A DNA stretch of 64,000 bases from positions 3,596,001 to 3,660,000 of the forward strand of contig NZ_CP152413.1 in NCBI RefSeq assembly GCF_038967635.1. Reading direction: 5' to 3'. This document shows positions 19,284-27,354 of this stretch, piece by piece. The notes below the pieces were generated by a model, which was not told where the DNA came from, did no database searches, and saw only the letters and a list, made by a program, of their open reading frames with translations. Numbering within the stretch: the stretch's first letter is position 1; the number at the start of each line of letters is the position of its first letter. Position numbers and translations under genes: made by a program. Source of the DNA: Bradyrhizobium sp. B124. Lineage in GTDB: Bacteria; Pseudomonadota; Alphaproteobacteria; Rhizobiales; Xanthobacteraceae.

Positions 19284-19466
19284 CTAAAATGGACGTTTGT
19301 GGGGGTGTTGCGCCCGCTGGGCCTGCACCGTATCTTGCTCCAGGCGTGCTCTCTCATGCCGTCGCAGCCGGCCTGCTCGCATGACGCCGTAGACGAGCGC
19401 GACGCCGAGCACACAAGCACCGATGAACCATAACCAGACCATCGGATAAGACGTCTCCCCCAGCAC
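19284..19466 (-). CDS. Small single-span membrane protein
   Basis: 60 residues from GTG 19466, with AGGGAGG correctly placed upstream. YPMVWLWFIGACVLGVALVY is the membrane helix, followed by GVMRAGRLRRHERARLE and a polar tail. The same frame is open over the opposing Ku gene, but that part is a shadow. Divergent from ku, with about 150 bp between starts. Confidence 0.6.
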   Translation of the reverse strand: MLGETSYPMVWLWFIGACVLGVALVYGVMRAGRLRRHERARLEQDTVQAQRAQHPHKRPF

Positions 19467-19613
19467 TGTCACCTCCCTTGAGTCGTTTCCCGGAAAGTGC
19501 TGGACGCGAGAGCGGTTCGTATCGGCTAATGCACCTAAAGTCGCGCTTGTCGACTCCACATCGCTGACCGGTGTCCTATATTGATGCCATTCAGTGTAGG
19601 TGGAGTTTTGAGT

Positions 19614-20462
19614 ATGGCCCCGCGCGCCAATTGGAAGGGCTTTTTGCGACTGTCCCTGGTGACGTGTCCAATCGCACTGTTCCCGGCGACCTCTGAATCC
19701 GACAAGATCAGTTTCAATCAGATCAACAAAAAGACCGGTCACCGTATCAAGTATCTGAAGGTCGATGCCGATACCGACGAAGAAGTTGAGTCCGACGACA
19801 TCATCAAGGGCTTCAAGGTCGACACCGATCAATACCTCGAAGTGACCAAGGACGAGCTCGAGAACATCGCGCTGGAGTCGACGCGCACCATCGAGATCGA
19901 CGAGTTCGTGCCGAGGAGCGAGATCGACGATCTCTATCTCGTACGACCGTACTACATCGTTCCTGACGGCAAGGTCGGCCACGACGCTTATGCGGTTATC
20001 CGGGAAACCATCCGCTCGCTCGATAAAGTCGCCCTCGGCCGAGTGGTCTTGACCAATCGCGAGCACATCATCGCTCTCGAGGCGCGCGACAAGGGTCTCG
20101 TGGGCATGCTGCTTCGCTACCCCTATGAAGTTCGTAACGCCGCGGAATACTTCGACGACATCCAGGGTGTGAAGATCACGAAGGATATGCTGGAGCTCGC
20201 CAAGCACATCGTCGAGCAGAAGTCCGGCCACTTCGAGCCAGAGAAGTTTGAAGACCACTACGAGCAGGCTTTGCAGGAACTGCTCGACCAGAAGCGCAAG
20301 GGCCTTCCGATTGCGACCGCCCGAAGGCCGGCACCGAGCAATGTGTTCAATTTGATGGACGCTTTGAAGCAAAGCATCAGAAGCGGCGACAAAACTAAGC
20401 CAACGACAAAACCCGCGAAAGCGAAGAAGGCGACGGCCAAGCCTCGCCGTAAGGCAAGTTAA
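19614..20462 (+). CDS. ku: Bacterial Ku protein (non-homologous end joining)
   Basis: 282 residues from ATG 19614 (MAPRANWKGFLRLSLVTCPI). Ku homodimers encircle broken DNA ends and recruit LigD. The bacterial Ku core is complete: SFNQINKKTGHRIKY, the central beta-barrel with EIDEFVPRSEIDDLY, MLLRYPYEVRNA, and the C-terminal helical arm (MLELAKHIVEQKSGHFEPEKF). A Lys/Ala-rich tail (KPAKAKKATAKPRRKAS) is the usual DNA-binding extension. The LigD-type ligase 550 bp downstream on the same strand is frameshifted, so the pair as read would lack its ligase unless another exists elsewhere. Confidence 0.95.
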   Translation: MAPRANWKGFLRLSLVTCPIALFPATSESDKISFNQINKKTGHRIKYLKVDADTDEEVESDDIIKGFKVDTDQYLEVTKDELENIALESTRTIEIDEFVPRSEIDDLYLVRPYYIVPDGKVGHDAYAVIRETIRSLDKVALGRVVLTNREHIIALEARDKGLVGMLLRYPYEVRNAAEYFDDIQGVKITKDMLELAKHIVEQKSGHFEPEKFEDHYEQALQELLDQKRKGLPIATARRPAPSNVFNLMDALKQSIRSGDKTKPTTKPAKAKKATAKPRRKAS

Positions 20463-20712
20463 GGTGCCTTGCAGTTCTGCCTACCTGTCCGCGTCACGGT
20501 TATTTCATACGGTCCGGATTGGCAGCATTGGGGTCTCGAGCCCGCGCGACTGGCAGCCATCCTTTGATGGTCTACACATGAGCCGCCGGCGGATCGATCG
20601 GGCGCGAAGCTTTTTCGGTTTGAAGACAACTCCCACCTCGCTGCTGCGGCTCCATCGGAAAAGCACGAGAATACCTATCGTCCGATGTGCTTAAATTCGT
20701 TACTGCGCCTAA

Positions 20713-20964
20713 TCAATCATTCGAAGATGCGAATGGGCCACCCAAGGAGCGGTCGTCGGGGTCCATAGAGACTAGGCGCGCACTTCGTCCATATTCTCGC
20801 GGCGATCGTGGTGGTGGGGCTGTTCTTTGCGGTCGCTTGCTTCCGCTTAGGCGGCGCTCATAGTGACTGGCCAAATCCATCAGACGCTTCTTGATGAAGG
20901 GGTCGGCCTTCTCGGCAAGCTCCTTGACGGTCTTTAATCGCTCGCGGCAAAATTCATCGTCCAT
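20713..20964 (-). CDS. Small helical protein
   Basis: 83 residues from ATG 20964 (MDDEFCRERLKTVKELAEKA); an upstream extension to 21033 overlaps the ligase start and is not conserved-looking. PFIKKRLMDLASHYERRLSG completes a two-helix hairpin, followed by a Pro/Arg/Ser-rich tail. This plan (charged helix, turn, LxxLAxxYE helix) is shared with several other small genes in the window. Confidence 0.55.
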   Translation of the reverse strand: MDDEFCRERLKTVKELAEKADPFIKKRLMDLASHYERRLSGSKRPQRTAPPPRSPREYGRSARLVSMDPDDRSLGGPFASSND

Positions 20965-21017
20965 TGTCAGAAATTCTGCTAATGTAGGGAGTTCACATTC
21001 GTTCAGTTGAGTTGCGT

Positions 21018-21916
21018 ATGAAGCGGGCCACAAAAATTGCTGAAATGCCGGGCTTTATAAAGCCCCAGCTCGCAATCCTGAGGACCAAGGCGCCGACTGG
21101 CGACTACCTCCACGAGATAAAGTACGACGGCTACCGCATGCAGCTCCATGTGGACCACGGAGCCAAGAAGGCCTTCACAAGGAATGGCCTGGATTGGACG
21201 AAGCGGTTCTCGCTGATCGCCGTCGCCTTCGAGATACCCGGTCAGGCCATCATCGACGGTGAGGTAGTGGTCGTCCACGAGGGCCGAACCAATTTCTCCG
21301 AGCTCCAGGCCGACCTCGCCAGAGGCGACCAGGATCGGTTGCTCTATTATGCCTTCGATCTTCTATGGCTCGATGGGAAGGACTTGCGGAGAACGCCGCA
21401 GGTTGGGCGCAAGGCAATGTTGCAGGGTCTATTCAATACTCATCAGATCGAACCTCCCGTTCTCTACAGCGAGCACGTCGAAGGTGACGGCCAGGCTCTC
21501 TTCGCGCCGCCAAGCTGAACTACGAGGGGATCGTTTCGAAGCGAGCCGATGCGCCGTATCGGTCAGATAGGAACGAGGCCTGGCTGAAAATCAAAACCGT
21601 GCAACGAGGAGAATTTCCGGTCGTCGGATTCATCAAAGACCCTGCGGGTGTTGCTGCGCTCTATCTTGGGAGGCGGGAAGGCAACGATCTGGTCTACATG
21701 GGGAAGGTTGGGACGGGCTGGAATCGGACGACCTCGGCGAAGATCCGCAAGGCGCTCGATACCGTAGTGAGCCCCAAGGCCAAACTGACAAAGCCAATCA
21801 AGAAACCCAAGGCCACGTGGGTCGAGCCGAAGTTCTATGCGGATATTGAATACCGGGACATCACGTCCGAAGGCCTGCTGAGAGCTAACTCGTTTAAGGG
21901 TCTTTCGGAAAACTAG
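21018..21916 (+). pseudogene. ligD: LigD-type ATP-dependent DNA ligase, single frameshift
   Basis: Stand-alone ligase-domain LigD (about 300 residues, no polymerase or nuclease domain). Motif I EIKYDGYRMQLH contains the adenylated Lys (near residue 35); motif III/IIIa DGEVVV and YYAFDLLWLDG, and motif IV NYEGIVSKRAD follow, with motif V AWLKIKT. One base is missing near 21505 (FARAAKLNYEG expected; the first frame ends at 21516-21518), after which the second frame continues to TAG 21914-21916. It lies downstream of ku on the same strand. Sequence differs from the other four ligase traces, which resemble each other more. A single-base error in the sequence would restore it. Confidence 0.85.
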
Positions 21917-22135
21917 GGGGCCCGCCAGCGGGCCGTCCGTCCATTTTTTCACATCAGAGCCCATGCGGTCGAGTTTATCGCAGCACCCGCACTTCAGCTC
22001 GGTCCTCCCGCTGTCCCCGGGAATGGGATAAGGAGTTGGCCGCACTCGGTACATCGCGTAATCGAGTCCATCGCGTTCCAACGCTGGAACTTTATCGACG
22101 CCCCTGCGTTCCTGCTTTTTTAGGGAGGGTCCCAT
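21563..22135 (-). CDS. Weak candidate with Cys-rich N-terminus, opposite ligase 3' end
   Basis: The first 75 codons from ATG 22135 look protein-like (GLDYAMYRVRPTPYPIPGD, then ELKCGCCDKLDRMG), but the remainder lies over the ligase coding region and is a shadow. The start also overlaps the start of the rightward gene at 22134. Possibly a small Cys-motif gene whose own 3' end was lost when the ligase tail arrived. Confidence 0.25.
   Translation of the reverse strand: MGPSLKKQERRGVDKVPALERDGLDYAMYRVRPTPYPIPGDSGRTELKCGCCDKLDRMGSDVKKWTDGPLAGPLVFRKTLKRVSSQQAFGRDVPVFNIRIELRLDPRGLGFLDWLCQFGLGAHYGIERLADLRRGRPIPARPNLPHVDQIVAFPPPKIERSNTRRVFDESDDRKFSSLHGFDFQPGLVPI
22086..22110 (+). promoter_or_regulatory. 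EcfG-type general stress promoter
   Basis: GGAAC (22086-22090), 16 bp, CGTT (22107-22110), matching the alphaproteobacterial EcfG consensus exactly. It ends 24 bp before the ATG of the small gene at 22134. Confidence 0.75.
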
Positions 22136-22367
22136 GGAAGCCGCGGTTGACCGGGTCATGCAAACCTACGGCATGTTGGTGAGTATGACGGAAGAGGAAT
22201 TGCAAGCAGAGCGCCAGCGGCTTGTTGAACACCTCTCCGGTATCGAGGCCGACGAAAAGGCGCTGGCAGTCGAAGGTCTGCGGTTTCTCAGGGGCTACCG
22301 GCCCTCGCGCACCCGCACTACAAAGCGATTATGTGGAGGTAAACCGCTAGGGGCATCGCCACGCTGA
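22134..22367 (+). CDS. Small conserved helical protein, EcfG-type promoter
   Basis: 77 residues from ATG 22134 with GGGAGG upstream. MEAAVDRVMQTYGMLVSMTE, then RQRLVEHLSGIEADEKAL and EGLRFLRGYR: a helical protein of a recognised rhizobial type, function unknown. The sequence after RGYRPSR may be non-conserved because homologs usually end there. An exact EcfG-type promoter lies immediately upstream, so I infer stress induction. Confidence 0.7.
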   Translation: MEAAVDRVMQTYGMLVSMTEEELQAERQRLVEHLSGIEADEKALAVEGLRFLRGYRPSRTRTTKRLCGGKPLGASPR

Positions 22368-22397
22368 CAATGACGATGCCGATGAAGAAGCGACCCA

Positions 22398-22574
22398 TTA
22401 TTTCTTCTCGCGGCGGACGCCCTTAAACTTTTTCGCCGATTTCTTGACGGCCATGAACTCGCCGCCCTTCTTGTTCCGTTTGGTCGAGGTCTTGGTGAGC
22501 GGGTTCTTCAACTGAGACCGCTTCCTCACCGCACCCTTGCGAGCATTGTCTCCAACAGGCTTGTTGACTGCCAT
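22398..22574 (-). CDS. Small Lys-rich conserved protein
   Basis: 58 residues from ATG 22574: MAVNKPVGDNARKGAVRKRS, then TKRNKKGGEF and VKKSAKKFKGVRREKK. A highly basic, probably nucleic-acid-binding short protein recognised in Bradyrhizobium-type genomes. A decayed second copy lies at 35985-36064. Next upstream on the same strand is the CsbD-like gene, with a terminator between them. Confidence 0.7.
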   Translation of the reverse strand: MAVNKPVGDNARKGAVRKRSQLKNPLTKTSTKRNKKGGEFMAVKKSAKKFKGVRREKK

Positions 22575-22640
22575 GGTACCTCCATAATGATTAAGAGCAC
22601 GAATTGGTCGGTCGGTTACCGGCACGAGATCAGAAGCGAA

Positions 22641-22663
22641 AAACCGCCTGTGAGAGGCGGTTT
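22641..22663 (-). terminator. Rho-independent terminator of the CsbD-like gene
   Basis: AAACCGCCT / AGGCGGTTT perfect 9-bp stem with 5-nt loop; on the leftward strand it is followed by a T run (TTTTT). Situated 18 bp past the stop of the gene at 22681-22857. Confidence 0.8.
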
Positions 22664-22680
22664 CTCAGAATCCGAAATAC

Positions 22681-22857
22681 TTAGTGGCCGCTGCCGGGCG
22701 GTGTAGTCTTTGGCGCCTTGCCGTCCTCGACACGACCTTCGTTGCGCAGATCGCGTCCTTCCTGAGCCTTTTTCTGACTCTCGGGATCCTTCTTATGCTC
22801 GTTCATCTCTTCCTTGATGTAACCAGCACCTTCTTTGATCTCGCCTTTGACGCTCAT
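22681..22857 (-). CDS. CsbD-like stress protein
   Basis: 58 residues from ATG 22857 with GAGGAG upstream: MSVKGEIKEGAGYIKEEMNE, then charged repeats (KKDPESQKKAQEGRDLRNEG) and TPPGSGH. Hydrophilic and similar to CsbD-type general stress proteins. An exact EcfG-type promoter lies 28 bp upstream and a clear terminator follows, so this is a monocistronic stress gene. Confidence 0.75.
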   Translation of the reverse strand: MSVKGEIKEGAGYIKEEMNEHKKDPESQKKAQEGRDLRNEGRVEDGKAPKTTPPGSGH

Positions 22858-22884
22858 GGTAGTCTCCTCTGTAGTTGAGGCAAC

Positions 22885-22909
22885 AACGTCGTGAGTGACG
22901 GGACGTTCC
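22885..22909 (-). promoter_or_regulatory. EcfG-type general stress promoter
   Basis: Leftward strand GGAAC (22909-22905), 16 bp, CGTT (22888-22885), exact consensus and spacing, upstream of the CsbD-like gene at 22857. Confidence 0.8.
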
Positions 22910-22942
22910 TGAATGTGGAACCCGCTGAAAGGCCACCTTACC

Positions 22943-23152
22943 TCAATGAGTGGTCGCCGCCGGTATCGAGCCGATCACGCGCATATCCTCACTGCGAATA
23001 GTCACGGCGCGCCCGGTCTCTCGTGCTATCTTCCGGGCGACTCTCATTGCGGCATCCTCATTTGTGTATTCGAGCACGATGATGCTCCCTTTCCCCGAGA
23101 ACGCGGCCGGGTTCGATACATCGAGGACAATCAAAGGCGGCTTCTGGATCAT
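22943..23152 (-). CDS. 69-residue conserved protein
   Basis: ATG 23152. Starts MIQKPPLIVLDVSNPAAFSG, continues IIVLEYTNEDAAMRVARKIA and RAVTIRSEDMRVIGSIP. A beta-beta-alpha-beta pattern like many short rhizobial proteins. No function known; sits in the run of small leftward genes 22.4-23.5 kb. Confidence 0.6.
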   Translation of the reverse strand: MIQKPPLIVLDVSNPAAFSGKGSIIVLEYTNEDAAMRVARKIARETGRAVTIRSEDMRVIGSIPAATTH

Positions 23153-23170
23153 TGCAGTGTGTGCGTAAGT

Positions 23171-23281
23171 TTATCCTAGAAAACGCCAAGCCATGCTAAC
23201 GTTCAACGCGACAAACGACACCGCGGCGCCGCCGACAAAGGCGGTCTCGACGCCATCGAATTCATCCGGGTTTTCCGACAT
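23171..23281 (-). CDS. 36-residue hydrophobic small protein
   Basis: MSENPDEFDGVETAFVGGAA then VSFVALNVSMAWRFLG. Acidic head and one moderately hydrophobic helix. Located between two other leftward small genes, 10 bp after the helical-hairpin gene; probably part of the same unit. Confidence 0.45.
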   Translation of the reverse strand: MSENPDEFDGVETAFVGGAAVSFVALNVSMAWRFLG

Positions 23282-23291
23282 CGTCGTGCTC

Positions 23292-23495
23292 CTAGATTGG
23301 AGCGCGTGGCTCGGGAGACATCAGCCACTCGGTCAAATGAGCGGTGGTCTCATTATGCCGCGCCTTTCTTAGCAATGCTTCCCGCTCTCGGCATGGGGGA
23401 AGCTGTCTAGCTTGTTGGCGCAGCTCTCTAGCTTCCTGGGTAAGACGTTCTTCAAGCGGGACAGTCTGAGCAACCCTGCGCCGTCGTCGCTTCAT
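23292..23495 (-). CDS. Short helical-hairpin protein (family copy)
   Basis: 67 residues from ATG 23495: MKRRRRRVAQTVPLEERLTQ, then ARELRQQARQLPPCREREAL, LLRKARHNETTAHL and TEWLMSPEP. Same layout as 18303 and 39923: basic start, two helices, WLxSP ending. The Gly of the turn is Cys here. Followed 10 bp later by the 36-residue gene. Confidence 0.7.
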   Translation of the reverse strand: MKRRRRRVAQTVPLEERLTQEARELRQQARQLPPCREREALLRKARHNETTAHLTEWLMSPEPRAPI

Positions 23496-23594
23496 GACAC
23501 CTACCTCGTCTTATGGGTCTTAGCCGTAGGTATGGATTCACGAATCTTAATATGTCGATGGTGGCCGATCAGTTCCAAAGTGAACGTGGAGAGA

Positions 23595-24776
23595 TTACGA
23601 TTTAGGGGACATCCACGCATGGCCCAGAACCTCGGCAATCCCTGTGCTCTGTAAGTAAGAATGAATATGTCCTATCGAAATGAGCGCCTCTGAGCTCGCG
23701 GCGGTCATGTCGAGAGGATTGCTGGGGGTCGCGAAAGAAGGCAACACAGCGGCGAGTTTCGCTTTCGTTTCGGCCGAGATGTCAGAAAGCGGCATTCCCA
23801 TGCGTTCAGCGCTGTCAGCGATCATGACGCTCACCGCGCCGCTGTGGCTCATGGCAACGGTACGGCCCTTTCGGATCAGATGATCCTTCAGATAGAGCGG
23901 CACCGTACGAATCAGTCCGTTCATGTCGTGGGCACGCCAGATCCCGTGGCGAGCAAGAAACGCGTTCACCGCGACGTCGTCGCCGACGATGGCGCCGGTG
24001 TGAGAGGACGCTGCGGCGGCGCCGATCTTGCTGGCACCGCTCTTTAGCGCGATGATGTACGCGCCGCGCTGCCTCGCGGTAGCGGCAGCAGAAGCAAGCC
24101 GCTCCGGATCAGTCAAAGATTCCAGATAGACCAAAATAAGTTTGATCTGCTCGTCGCGCGCAAGTTCCTCTGCGATCGTGCTGGCGCTGATGTCGGCGTC
24201 GTTACCGGTCGCAACGATGTAACGCACGCCGTAGCCGGCCTTCCGCAGCAGCGCGTAGGGCATTACGCTCGCCGCGCCGCTTTGGCTAATCACGGCGACG
24301 GGACCATCCTGCGGATCGATTTCCATGAACATCGTGCTGAAATTCAAGATGGCGCCATTGGAGAAGTTGGCCGTCCCTTGGGCGTTGGGACCGACCAGGC
24401 GCATATTCTTGGCCTGAGCCACCTTCACCAGCTCGGCTTCGATGCCTTTTCCTTCCTCTCCCAACTCGCCGAAGCCCGACGCCATGATGACTACCGCGCC
24501 GACGCCGCGGTCAGCGCAAAGCCTTACTTGGTCGAGCACGGACTCGCTTCCGACGGCGATGATCGCCGCGTCCGGCGAGGTCTTGAGCGATTCGATGCTG
24601 TCGTACGCGTCGATCCCTTGGATTTGCTTGCGCGCGGGATTGATCGGCAGAATCCGGCCCTGGTAGCCGAACTTCTTCATATAGTGGATCGGGCGTCCAC
24701 CGACCTTGTTCGGATTGTCGGACGCGCCGATGACGGCGATGCTTTTCGGGTGGAAGAGGGACTCCAGAATGGTCAT
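23595..24776 (-). CDS. Acyl-CoA synthetase (NDP-forming), N-terminal half only
   Basis: 393 residues from ATG 24776. The N-terminal CoA-binding Rossmann domain (IAVIGASDNPNKVGGRPIHY) and the first part of the succinyl-CoA-ligase-like domain (VISQSGAASVMPYALL; ALKSGASKIGAAAASSHTGA, with the catalytic-type His) are intact. These enzymes convert acyl-CoA plus NDP and phosphate to acid plus NTP and normally run to about 700 residues with a C-terminal ATP-grasp domain. Here the frame ends after DMTAASSEALI with an unrelated tail, and nothing like ATP-grasp follows, so it is a 3'-truncated gene and probably inactive. Confidence 0.8.
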   Translation of the reverse strand: MTILESLFHPKSIAVIGASDNPNKVGGRPIHYMKKFGYQGRILPINPARKQIQGIDAYDSIESLKTSPDAAIIAVGSESVLDQVRLCADRGVGAVVIMASGFGELGEEGKGIEAELVKVAQAKNMRLVGPNAQGTANFSNGAILNFSTMFMEIDPQDGPVAVISQSGAASVMPYALLRKAGYGVRYIVATGNDADISASTIAEELARDEQIKLILVYLESLTDPERLASAAATARQRGAYIIALKSGASKIGAAAASSHTGAIVGDDVAVNAFLARHGIWRAHDMNGLIRTVPLYLKDHLIRKGRTVAMSHSGAVSVMIADSAERMGMPLSDISAETKAKLAAVLPSFATPSNPLDMTAASSEALISIGHIHSYLQSTGIAEVLGHAWMSPKS

Positions 24777-24968
24777 TCACTCACCGATTTGCGGGCGCGG
24801 ACGGCCGGCGGTCGTTAACTGTCGGTGTAGTCTAGATGTCTGGGAGCCATCCGATAGCTGTATGGCGTGCGATACGTGATATCGAGGATTGTTATGGCCT
24901 TTTCGATGGCCGGCGATCGCCGGGGTTAGCGTGCTCGGGCGGGATTCCTCTCGCGTTGCTCTCGTCAG

Positions 24969-25453
24969 GTGCCTCGGCGTCGCCGACGCATTCTAGAAAT
25001 GGGTTTGCTCGCCGCCGTGGAAGTGAAACCGGTCATCCAAAGGGAGATCCGAACAATGCGGCACTTCGTCGGGATCGAAGTTCGCCAATTGGTCTCGCAT
25101 GTACGCCGGATGCGCACCCTCTGTCGAAGCCGCCAGAGGCTGCTCGCCGACGGTCTCTGCGATGTTTGCGGATCGACCGTTCCTTTCGAAGTCTCGAAAC
25201 CGGCATGCACCTCGTCCTGCCCCTCGAAAGCGAAGCCGACGACCAAGCGCTGTCCAATCTCTGCGCCCAGCAGAAGCTGGTTCTGAGACCGCTGTCGCCC
25301 TACTACCTCGGAAGACGTCGCCGGAAAGGATTGCTGTTCGGCTTTTCGGCCTTCAGCACGGAGGAGATCATCCAGGGTCTACACCGCCTCGCGACGCTCC
25401 GTCGCGAGATCTCCCCGTTCATTCCCAACGTAGTGGAAAGATCCTCGCAATGA
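24969..25453 (+). pseudogene. MocR/PdxR-type GntR-aminotransferase regulator, C-terminal remnant
   Basis: One frame (from 24969) reads HVRRMRTLCRSRQRLLADGL, the aminotransferase region just before the C-terminal domain; after a frameshift near 25190 another reads GMHLVLPLESEADDQAL, LVLRPLSPYYL, then KGLLFGFSAFSTEEIIQGL. These are the last 130 or so residues of a MocR-type PLP-dependent regulator. The DNA-binding domain and the PLP Lys region are missing. Confidence 0.7.
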
Positions 25454-25513
25454 TGCCTCTACGTCGGCCGGGCCGCCCGCTCGGAACGCAGCATCGGGTG
25501 CAGCTATTCCTTT

Positions 25514-25690
25514 TTACCGCGGGAAACTCCGCCTGACTGATAAGGTTTGTGCAATTTCCTTATCAGTTAGACTTGGCGCTGCATCAAATGCGCCAGTTAC
25601 TCGAAGCCACTTAATGGGCAATCCATTTGCTCGTAAAATTGTGCCTAAAGGCTTATCAGTCACGTCTTGGCCTGGCGGCTCCCACTGCAT
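25514..25690 (-). CDS. AT-rich candidate small ORF with repeated ACTGATAAG
   Basis: 58 codons from ATG 25690: MQWEPPGQDVTDKPLGTILR, then LPIKWLRVTGAFDAAPSLTD and KEIAQTLSVRRSFPR. The stretch is visibly richer in A and T than its surroundings and contains TGACTGATAAG, AACTGATAAG and the inverse CTTATCAGTC. Upstream bases carry no good ribosome binding site. It could be a short transferred gene or a non-coding island. Confidence 0.35.
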   Translation of the reverse strand: MQWEPPGQDVTDKPLGTILRANGLPIKWLRVTGAFDAAPSLTDKEIAQTLSVRRSFPR

Positions 25691-25830
25691 AACTGAGGCG
25701 GGAGCTTACGCCTTGAATCTGCCGACGGATCATTAGAGAAGCGAACCTTCTCGTGGGCAGCTGAATTTGTCTCGAACTCCCGCTGGTCGAGACCGAGCAG
25801 CGGGTTGGCCTTTGCCGCAGCGATGTAGAG

Positions 25831-26202
25831 CTAGGCCTTCGAACCCAGGGTCTTCAATACAGCCAGGCATTCGGATGTCATCGCCTTCATAATATCGCGA
25901 ACAGGCCGTTCAGCCTTGATGCTCCCAACAATTTGCCCTGACATGTAACCCATGTAATCCACTGCGTTGGCCCGTTCGAGCCGTTTAAGCGCGGGTGCCA
26001 CGAGTAACTTTTGTGCTGCGAGCGGCAGTGGCTCTGGCGCGTCGGGCGCGTCCCATGCGTCTGTCCATTTGCTTCGCAAACCACGCAGCGGCTTTCCGGT
26101 GTCGTACTTGCGCTGGATCGCGTCTTGCGAGCGCGCCGCGATGAACCGCTTGCGCATATCCGGAGACAGCTCGCTCTCCCAAGTGACTATCGACCGCATC
26201 AC
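25831..26202 (-). pseudogene. Nitronate monooxygenase (2-nitropropane dioxygenase-like), C-terminal fragment
   Basis: 123 codons with no FMN-binding barrel: DTGKPLRGLRSKWTDAW, PLPLAAQKLLVAPALKR, YMGYMSGQIVGSIKAERPVR and ECLAVLKTLGSKA match the last third of the NMO family. The flavin- and catalysis-bearing N-terminal region is absent and the sequence before the match is unrelated, so it is a 5'-truncated remnant. Confidence 0.7.
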
Positions 26203-26218
26203 GTTCCCTACGGCTCGG

Positions 26219-26467
26219 TTACCAATCGGTTCGCAAAGAGTATCGATGCTTCAGCCTTTTGGAAGTCGTGCTGACAGCGTGTTGGACACTGTCAAGATCG
26301 GCACCGTCCCGGACGTTTGCTGTCAGCGTCCACTTGGTGTCACCGGCGCTTCCTGTTTCGTCAACCTCGAGTTCGACGGAGACAACGTATTCGCCACCGG
26401 GGAAAGCGCGAATCTCCCTTAGCGCGATTAGCTCTAAGTCCTTTGCTGAGATGAAAGTCGTGACCAC
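26219..26467 (-). CDS. 82-residue conserved hypothetical protein
   Basis: ATG 26467: MVTTFISAKDLELIALREIR, then FPGGEYVVSVELEVDE, TKWTLTANVRDGADLDSVQ and a basic end. Mixed alpha/beta small protein, intact, recognised only as conserved in related genomes. Confidence 0.55.
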   Translation of the reverse strand: MVTTFISAKDLELIALREIRAFPGGEYVVSVELEVDETGSAGDTKWTLTANVRDGADLDSVQHAVSTTSKRLKHRYSLRTDW

Positions 26468-26793
26468 CGCAGGCTCCAGCCGAAGCTCGTCCAGTCTCAG
26501 TTCAAAAACTGGGAAGCGACTGTCCGGTTCCTCGCCTGCACCAATCGTGCGGAGGCGCGGTAAAAAGGGCGCAAATACCCCTCAGACCCTACCGCGTATG
26601 GAAGGTTCGGGGGCTTAAGCGAGGTACTGGGAGCAAAACGATCCCCCTTTGCTAGATTCGAAAATGCGGAAAGCTCCGTTCGTCTGGACGTGGCCACCAA
26701 CATAGGGGTTCGAATGGAACGCCACGAATTGCACACTCAAAGCTCTCGATATTTTCAAGTAGCGACGGCGCGCGGGTCGCTTTCGATCATGCG
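26468..26793. other. Gene-free stretch
   Basis: No supported gene. A leftward frame 26497-26736 exists but shows no conserved pattern. No hairpin or promoter stands out. Confidence 0.35.
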
Positions 26794-27124
26794 ATGAGAG
26801 CTCGTTTGCCCGCCTTAGCTCATCGAGAGGCGCTCTCCGGCGTCACCATCTCCGAACTATTGTTCGGTATCGGCGCGCTAGCGCGTGGCAAGCGCGAGGA
26901 CAGGCTGACAGCTGCGCTCGACGGCGTACCACGACCCGCATCCTGCCTGCCGCCGCGGCGCGGCGCGCCGTCAAGGCGCGCGCGGCCGGAAAAGGCTTCG
27001 CCAAGCCCGATGGCTACATCGCCGCGATCGCCGCGGCGCACGGGTTTGCCGTGGCATCGCGCGACACGAGTGCGTTCAGCGCTGCCGGTCTGACGATAAT
27101 CGATCCCTGGACCATGACCAGCTG
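26794..27124 (+). pseudogene. PIN-domain toxin (VapC/FitB-like), N-terminally truncated and frameshifted
   Basis: The first frame reads ALSGVTISELLFGIGALARG (PIN helix with its conserved Glu); after a shift near 26935 another frame reads GKGFAKPDGYIAAIAAAHGF, ASRDTSAFSAAGLTIIDPW to TGA 27122-27124, with the later Asp residues of the metal site. The N-terminal DTN motif and any antitoxin gene are missing, so the module is dead. Confidence 0.75.
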
Positions 27125-27261
27125 ATAGGGTGTCGAGCGGGCGCGTCACAGAACAAGCTGCACCAGCCCGTCGCCGTAGGCATCGCGAGCGTGACGGGAT
27201 CACCGTCGAGGCCGGCCACGATCCTCGATCTGCTGAACAAACCGTCCCATTCCGCTAAGGC

Positions 27262-27336
27262 GGCCGGGGCCTCCTGGACGGCGAAGCACCCGACGACGCC
27301 GTCAGCCGAGCCTACTACTCGGCCTTCAATACGGCC
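27262..27336 (+). pseudogene. HEPN-domain fragment
   Basis: A short frame reads RGLLDGEAPDDAVSRAYYSA then FNTARA, the helix of HEPN domains (xRxLL..g....A..RAYYa.f..ar). Nothing else of the protein remains; the frame runs directly into the 5' end of the HAD fragment. Probably part of a lost HEPN toxin or MNT/HEPN pair. Confidence 0.5.
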
Positions 27337-27354
27337 CGTGCGCCAACTGCCTCC

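Noticed and set aside
19467..20372. Long leftward frame opposite Ku
   Set aside because: Only its last 60 codons (19284-19466) carry a ribosome binding site and a membrane helix; the rest mirrors Ku.
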